From the NCBI GenBank assembly GCA_029204225.1, contig CM055100.1:55941278-56005277 (forward strand): DNA of 64,000 nucleotides, read 5' to 3'. This stretch comes from Diphasiastrum complanatum. Lineage: Eukaryota; Streptophyta; Lycopodiopsida; Lycopodiales; Lycopodiaceae. The notes under the pieces were generated by a model, which was not told the DNA's origin, did no database searches, and saw only the letters and a list, made by a program, of their open reading frames with translations. Each line of letters starts with the position of its first letter. The stretch's first letter is position 1. Shown here piece by piece: positions 60,990-64,000 of this stretch. A program made the translations under genes and the position numbers.

Positions 60990-63190
60990 TGAGAATTTTG
61001 CCTATTTTATGCAACTCACATAATGAGTACGCAATTTTGCAAGATGCAATGGATGATGCAATTCGGGAAGAAGATGAAGATTCAGACGATGAACCGAATA
61101 TCAGTATGTTGTCTTATACAGCAGGGCAGACTACTATGACATTCACCACTATTGCATCAACGAATATCAACGCTACTGCAGAAATGATGCTCAATGCGTT
61201 CGAGAAACTCGGGAAGAACCAGCAAATGGAAAAGTTGCAGTCGCAATTTGATGAGAAAATCAAAGCATTGGAAGATTTCTATGGACAAACGAACAAGAAA
61301 TCTGAGAAGTTTGCAAAGACTTTTCCTATAAGGGAAAATGTCTAGTGTTCCATTTGTACGAAAAATCACACAGTGAATGAGTGTCCTCAATTGAAAAAAA
61401 GAATAAAAATCAGTATATGCCATTTGTATAATTCGCCTGATCATGAGATTGCTTTTTGCAACTTCAATCCTCAGATTATTCAGCAAAGGTATGCCCAGAT
61501 GGGATATCGAAAACTACATTATGGAGAAAATCTGGCAGCTAGACCTCCTCAATCTGCTCTTGGATACCCGGAACGGTTAGCCTTACTTGCCCCACCAAAG
61601 CACCCCGCTCCTCCTGCCAATTTGATGGACCTAGATCCTTACAAAAGTGCCGAGCAATGGAATTATAATAATGATCATGAAGGTGGATCTTCAGAACAGT
61701 ATGTTATTTATGTTGCCGCACAACAACAAGCATCTAGAAACTAGACTAGAGCACCACTTGGATGCTTTGCATGTAGATAAAATCACAGAGTTGTAGAATG
61801 TCCAAATAAAGACAAATTTGTGCCATTCTGTCATGACTGTGGTTATTGGCATTGTTACAAGGAATGTCCAGCAAGACCGGAGCCACCATCAGCTACAGCT
61901 CCTGTTAATTTGATAACAATCAAGCAAAGACCAGTAGCTCAAAATAAATCAAGTGTAACCTTGATGGTGGTTACAAGAGCTCAGAAGCAGAAAGAACCTG
62001 TAGCAGATCTAGTACCTGTTGATTCTATATCATTAACTGATATACCAACAGCATCTGGAGTCTATCCAAATCTTCATGCAAAAAAAAAAAGATATCATGA
62101 TATGAGGCAGTGGATTAAACATTTGCAAGGGGAAGAGGAGCTTGAAGCTGCTAGAGCAACAACGAAGTTCATTCTCCACCGTTGCAACCACCGAATAATC
62201 CACGTACAGATATGAATGTTCAATTGCATCATCATGAAGAATCCTTCAAGATGATTGAACCGGAAGCGCCGCAAACAGAACTGCTCATGAATATTTTGTC
62301 TAGTAAGATCAATATTTTGTTGGGGGAGTATAGTTCGTCATTACTTTCATAGTAATGGACTTACCGGAAGCACCAAATGTCTACCGAGTCCTATTGGGAC
62401 ACCCATGGTTACGAGTTGCACAAGTAATTCATAACTGGGGTACCGAGAAAATCACTTTTGAAAATTGTGAATGTGCAGTCAAGGTTGATCCTGTAACTTG
62501 GACTATCAAACCAGTGGTTCAAAAAGAAGATGATGATACATCAACAACTTATCATACTTGTGACCAACTAGTAAAAAATTTGGGAGCTCAAACCGATATT
62601 GTCAACTGGAATGAAGCTCTTGCAACGATTGACTGTATAGCAGGATATATGTGTCAACAAGATAATCAATCAGATTGGATCGAACCTTGGATACACCGAT
62701 CACTTTTTCTTTGAATGTGCTGAATGTAGCTTGGATATCAACGAAGCCTATACCAGATCCGATTGAAGATGAACTCATTCCTATGAGTCATGCCTTGACT
62801 TATGATGACAATGTAGAACTTATTGATGAGCAGATTCTAAATCAAATGGATCCGACTAGATTTGGAGTGCGTAATATTCCTGATGAACCAACAATAAAAT
62901 TGTCAACAGTAGTTATATTGAAGGAAGACAGGATCACAGGTTCAATGACGAAAAAACAAGCCAAGCAACATTATAATACAGTCCTAAAATGGGAAAATCC
63001 TCCTAAAAAGATTGATTCAAAAAATGTGCCACCCTTACTGGATAAAGACAAAGGAAAAGTCAAGGATGATTCTGCAAGTCAAAGTTCTAGCAAGACATCA
63101 CGATCTAGGAAATCTTCACCTTCGAAGAAGAGTTTATCTTTTCGGAAGTCATCACCTCCACGATCAATTCATGCTAAGAAGGCTAAGTGA
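60990..63190 (+). mobile_element. Ty3/gypsy-type gag/protease region, degenerate
   Basis: An acidic gag-like segment (DDAIREEDEDSDDEPNISML, about 61045) and a helical stretch (FEKLGKNQQMEKLQSQFDEK) precede four zinc-knuckle-like blocks: CSICTKNHTVNEC (about 61348), CHLYNSPDHEIAFC (about 61420), CFACR then a stop and NHRVVEC (about 61760), and CHDCGYWHCYKEC (about 61831). A protease-like tail follows: MDLPEAPNVYRVLLGHPWLR and HNWGTEKITFENCEC (62355-62500), the end of retropepsin domains in plant gypsy elements. A Ser/Lys-rich linker ends at 63190. In-frame stops and frame changes occur throughout. No reverse transcriptase and no LTRs were found in the window. Confidence 0.6.
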
Positions 63191-63560
63191 AGATGGCACT
63201 CTACCTAATCTCATATCCAAGATCATTTGATATGGATTGAAAGCTCATTTTGTACATACTTTGAGAGATTATCAAGAGATGGTGATTTTGGCAAGTTTGC
63301 TCTTTAATAAGAAATTGGTGAATGATGAATGTCATATTTTTTTGTGTCTAATGAATAGATCCGAATCTGAACAAAGTACTATACTTTCCACGTGTGTGAC
63401 AGGATGTGAAGATCAATTATTTCTAGTTTTATTGTAGTGTTCAAAAGCTCTTGCCAATTAGATGCAAAATAGGTTGAATTGTGTGCTAGTTTTCTATCTA
63501 TTATATATAAGTGAAACCTTTGATGCCTTTTCAATGTTTTAGTATCCAAATGAGGTTCAT
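63190..63560. other. Spacer between two retroelement remnants
   Basis: AT-rich. The right part probably belongs to an LTR that ends at about 63575, but no left boundary could be fixed. Confidence 0.35.
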
Positions 63561-63575
63561 AACCTCTGATTTTAA

Positions 63576-64000
63576 CTAGTATCAGAGCCCAAATGCAACC
63601 ATCAAGGCTCAATTACAAGGAAGAGAGAAGCAATTACAAGTTGATGATTGTTTAATTTTTATTGCCCTTATTACTACCTTAAGTTTGATGATGTTCCTTC
63701 AAGTGTGAAACTGTAGTAACAAAAGAGTGATTTGATGCAATGAAAAGTGAGCATAGGATGTATTGTTTGAGATATTTGTGAAATTATTGATCCTCCATCA
63801 AAGATACAAAATGTTACTATTTGCAAATGGGTCTTTAAGATCAAGCTTAATCAAGATGGTAGTGTGAACAATTATAAACAAAGACTAGTTGCCAAGGGAT
63901 ATGCTCAATTCAAGGGGATTGACTATGATGAAACACTTGATTTTGTCATAGTTTGTGGTGGTGATTTCATTAACTCACATGCTTTTAGTGATTTACTGCC
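63576..64000 (+). mobile_element. Ty1/copia remnant: primer-binding site and start of reverse transcriptase
   Basis: TAGTATCAGAGCCC (63578) is a near match to the copia primer-binding site. Only about 220 bp later a frame reads [20 protein letters not shown], then [18 protein letters not shown] (63818-63940), the start of copia reverse transcriptase. Gag, protease and integrase are therefore deleted. The element continues past the window. Confidence 0.7.

Overview
This window is nuclear DNA of a land plant. The genes are interrupted by GT-AG introns, the sequence is full of plant-type Ty1/copia, Ty3/gypsy and hAT elements and long dinucleotide arrays, and one gene encodes a plant WAT1-related transporter. 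Two host genes on the minus strand organise most of the window. A third, small host-like gene lies on the plus strand near the right end.

Gene 1 (17,099 down past position 1) is a WAT1-related (nodulin MtN21/EamA) membrane transporter. I can splice seven exons in consistent phase, and the last one runs off the left edge. Exons 3 and 4 are separated by one intron of about 14.9 kb (1,150-16,012). That intron holds a chain of hAT-type DNA transposons joined by (TA)n arrays, in this order: a decayed hAT with a BED/DUF659 transposase (hAT-A), short hAT-A relatives, a 0.86 kb and a 5.6 kb member of a second family (hAT-B) with GGTACC-rich ends, a copia scrap and a third hAT fragment.

Gene 2 (57,531 down to 28,310, about 29 kb) was assembled here from 15 small exons. 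It encodes a protein of about 445 residues: an N-terminal helical part, long coiled coils, an IQ motif and a lysine-rich tail. This layout and the local sequence fit dynein regulatory complex subunit 10 (DRC10/IQCD; DRC9/IQCG is the nearest alternative). DRC proteins build the nexin-dynein link of motile flagella. If the call is right, the plant very likely makes swimming sperm, which points to a fern, lycophyte, bryophyte, cycad or Ginkgo and away from flowering plants. The huge repeat-filled introns would suit a cycad, Ginkgo or fern. I cannot name the species.

The introns of gene 2 hold a truncated copia element (42.1-46.9 kb), a copia gag fragment (49.6-50.6 kb), a minus-strand Ty3/gypsy element (51.1-53.1 kb), a copia LTR/pol scrap (53.2-53.6 kb), a LINE-like tail (55.6-56.5 kb) and an LTR with primer-binding site (about 31.0-31.8 kb).

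Between the two genes (17.1-28.3 kb) lies a mosaic of copia remains. The best preserved is a plus-strand copia at 22.9-27.0 kb whose 3' LTR carries a 9-bp enhancer-like repeat and a long (TC)n tract. To the right of gene 2 are a decayed 26S rRNA fragment (58.4-58.7 kb), a short phytocyanin-like cupredoxin gene (59.7-60.0 kb), a Ty3/gypsy-type gag/protease region with several zinc knuckles (60.9-63.2 kb) and the start of another copia remnant at the right edge. All transposase and retroelement reading frames seen here are broken.
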